Assembly (NCBI GenBank): GCA_946476985.1
Contig: CAMKWS010000001.1
Span: 310,001 to 374,000, forward strand
DNA: 64,000 bases
Direction of reading: 5' to 3'
DNA from: an uncultured Acetobacteraceae bacterium
Lineage (GTDB): Bacteria; Pseudomonadota; Alphaproteobacteria; Acetobacterales; Acetobacteraceae
A model generated the notes under the pieces. That model ran no database searches and was not told where the DNA came from. It was given only the letters and a program-made list of their open reading frames with translations. Of this stretch, positions 62,436-64,000 are shown in pieces (position 1 is the stretch's first letter; the number at the start of each line of letters is the position of its first letter). Both the position numbers and the translations under genes were made by a program.

Positions 62436-63008
62436 ATGTCACTCCAGCTTTCTCCAGAACGGACAGCACTAGTTCTTATCGATCTACAAGAAGGAATCAT
62501 CTCTCTCCCCACGACCCCTTATAGTGGTGAAGAAATCGTCCAGCGCAGTAAACAAGTCGCTGCCTCCTTCCGAAAAGCAGGAGCATCTGTTGTCTTGGTA
62601 AATGTTGCTTTTTCTTCGCAAGGAGAAGATGCGCTCAAGGCACCTGTGGACCGTCCCCTACATTCTTCTGATGAGAGCCTACCTTCCAATTGGTCTCACC
62701 TTGTGGAAGGCTTAGCCACCCCTCAGGATATTTGTGTTACAAAACACCAATGGGGCGCCTTCTATGGAACAGATCTAGACCTACAGCTCCGCCGCCGCGG
62801 GATAGATACTATTGTCCTGGGGGGAATTGCCACCAATATGGGCGTTGAATCCACAGCACGCGCTGCACATGAGCACGGCTATAATATCATTATTTTAGAG
62901 GACATTACCTCCGGCCTTGATGAAGAGATGCACAACTTCTCTTTCACCCGCCTTTTCCCTCTCTTAAGCCGTGTCCGTCAAAGCAAAAGCCTGAGCTTTA
63001 CGAAATAA
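62436..63008 (+). CDS. Isochorismatase-family protein, YecD-like
   Basis: A 190-residue isochorismatase-fold protein. It resembles E. coli YecD closely: LVLIDLQEGI with Asp16, the KHQWGAFYGTDLDLQLRRR block with Lys103, and GIDTIVLGGIATNMGVESTA. The position that is the catalytic Cys in amidases of this fold is Gly136, as in YecD and in true isochorismatases such as EntB, so it is not a nicotinamidase. The substrate is not known. It follows its degenerate paralog by 44 bp and ends at a strong shared terminator. Confidence 0.82.
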   Translation: MSLQLSPERTALVLIDLQEGIISLPTTPYSGEEIVQRSKQVAASFRKAGASVVLVNVAFSSQGEDALKAPVDRPLHSSDESLPSNWSHLVEGLATPQDICVTKHQWGAFYGTDLDLQLRRRGIDTIVLGGIATNMGVESTARAAHEHGYNIIILEDITSGLDEEMHNFSFTRLFPLLSRVRQSKSLSFTK

Positions 63009-63017
63009 GCCCCTTAC

Positions 63018-63045
63018 AAAAACAGCCCCTAAAGGGGCTGTTTTA
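63018..63045. terminator. Bidirectional terminator between yecD-like gene and the helicase gene
   Basis: AAAACAGCCCC and GGGGCTGTTTT form a perfect 11 bp stem with a 4 base loop, with A runs on one side and T runs on the other. It serves two convergent genes. Confidence 0.88.
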
Positions 63046-63054
63046 CCAATGCTC

Positions 63055-64000
63055 TTATGACGGCCGCCGCCCGCGATCACGTGAATGTCTCCGACCAGAC
63101 GAAGGCCGTCCTGGAGAGCGACCACGTGCGGACTGCCCACGGCTATTACCGCTAGACGCACCCTGCCGGCGGCCACCACTGGAGCGCCCTCGACCGCCGC
63201 GGCCACCACCTAAAACTGGCGGAGGTAAGGTAGAATTCTGCGCCTCGACTGAATGATAAGGATGGTCCGCAATCACTGGAACATCCTTGCCTATCCGGCG
63301 CTCAATCTCTCGCAGCCATGCCCGTTGCTCGGCATCACAAAGTGACACAGCCCATCCCTCACGACCGGCACGTGCTGTACGGCCAATACGATGGACATAA
63401 GCTTCCGGAATATTCGGTAAATCATAGTTAAAGACGTGGGATACTTCATCCACATCAATCCCACGAGCCGCTATATCTGTGGCAACAAGCACACGAATAC
63501 TACCATCGCGGAACCCCTTCATGGCCCGCTCACGTGCACCCTGAGATTTATTTCCATGAATAGCCGCAGCGGGAATGCCATTCTTGCTTAAAAACTCAGC
63601 CACTTTATTCGCTTCATGCTTCATGAGCGTAAAGACAACCGCTCGCACGACACGGTCATTATTGACCAGCATCATCAAGGCATCTTTTTTCTTAGCAGAA
63701 TCTACAAAAAGAACCGCCTGCCGGATGCGATCCACCGTACTTGATTCTGGTGTCACCTGAACCGTTTCAGGCTCGGTTAAGAGAGAATGTGCTAAATCCC
63801 GGATCGAGGCAGGCATCGTTGCTGAGAACAGCAATGTCTGCCGCTGCTCTGGCAAACGTGCCACAATGCGCCGAATATCATGCACAAAGCCCATATCCAG
63901 CATGCGATCTGCTTCATCCAGCACGACAATTTCTGGGGTTGAGAGATCAATATGCCCCTGGCCCACCAGGTCTAATAATCGTCCCGGCGCCGCAACCAGC
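63055..64000 (-). CDS. DEAD-box RNA helicase, RhlE type (5' part cut by window edge)
   Basis: The frame is open through the right edge, so the N-terminal part (Q motif, Walker A) is outside the window. The visible part starts in motif Ib (VAAPGRLLDLV) and contains motif II as LDEADRMLDMGF, motif III SATM, motif V ATDIAARGIDVDEV and motif VI HRIGRTARAG. The C-terminal 65 residues are a Gly/Arg/Ser-rich tail (RGRSSGGRRQGASS), typical of RhlE helicases that act in ribosome assembly or RNA decay. An apparent start at 63966 is a GTG inside the domain and not the true start. Confidence 0.92.
   Translation of the reverse strand, partial: LVAAPGRLLDLVGQGHIDLSTPEIVVLDEADRMLDMGFVHDIRRIVARLPEQRQTLLFSATMPASIRDLAHSLLTEPETVQVTPESSTVDRIRQAVLFVDSAKKKDALMMLVNNDRVVRAVVFTLMKHEANKVAEFLSKNGIPAAAIHGNKSQGARERAMKGFRDGSIRVLVATDIAARGIDVDEVSHVFNYDLPNIPEAYVHRIGRTARAGREGWAVSLCDAEQRAWLREIERRIGKDVPVIADHPYHSVEAQNSTLPPPVLGGGRGGRGRSSGGRRQGASSGNSRGQSARGRSPGRPSSGRRHSRDRGRRPS

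Overview
This is a 64 kb stretch of chromosome that is mostly conserved core genome from an alphaproteobacterium. An acetic acid bacterium (Acetobacteraceae) is my best guess. The support is a GapR/DUF2312 protein, which is essentially alphaproteobacterial, the ispH-thrB-rnhA and rpsP-rimM-trmD-rplS clusters typical of that class, and the combination of lactate oxidation (lutABC), acetoin formation (alsDS) and a glucose-6-phosphate dehydrogenase gene. Base composition looks close to balanced by eye. The genus cannot be read from the window alone.

Layout. 1-2.6 kb: lutA-lutB-lutC on the minus strand (lutC runs off the left edge). 2.75-6.4 kb: the acetoin pair alsD-alsS on the minus strand, with a divergent LysR regulator. 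6.4-9.8 kb: gapR, zwf, an unrecognised one-TM protein and the RNase P RNA gene. 9.97-30.0 kb: a complete dcw cell-division and murein cluster (mraZ, rsmH, ftsL, ftsI, murE, murF, mraY, murD, ftsW, murG, murC, murB, ddl, ftsQ, ftsA, ftsZ). It has a four-repeat MraZ operator at its head and a strong terminator between ftsZ and lpxC. 30-38.9 kb: bamD, recN, ligA, a CNNM/CBS membrane protein, a DUF885 peptidase-like protein and pncA. 38.9-46.9 kb: a secreted glucoamylase-family protein, tRNA-Arg, tRNA-Pro and two tRNA-Asn genes in a perfect 150 bp repeat, gpt, rnhA-thrB-ispH, a lipoprotein, a CgeB-like glycosyltransferase and a coiled-coil protein. 47.2-58.2 kb: small envelope proteins, a tandem pair of class-I aminotransferases, leuC-leuD-leuB, rplS, trmD-rimM, rpsP and ffh. 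58.2-64 kb is the only accessory-looking part: a TonB-dependent receptor, a decayed stretch with a recognisable integrase N-terminus next to tRNA-Ser, two tandem isochorismatase-fold proteins (the first with its catalytic residues replaced) and a DEAD-box helicase that runs off the right edge.

Functionally, the centre of the window builds and partitions the cell wall: UDP-MurNAc-pentapeptide synthesis (MurB to MurF, Ddl), lipid I and II (MraY, MurG), polymerisation and crosslinking at the septum (FtsW, FtsI) and the divisome (FtsL, FtsQ, FtsA, FtsZ). LpxC and BamD, which serve the outer membrane, follow. The left end converts lactate to pyruvate and pyruvate to acetoin.

I did not find a clearly novel multi-gene system, CRISPR array or complete mobile element. 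The observations most worth checking are the degenerate isochorismatase paralog with an internal duplication, the integrase remnant beside tRNA-Ser, the duplicated tRNA-Asn unit, the ordered MraZ operator and several unrecognised envelope proteins.
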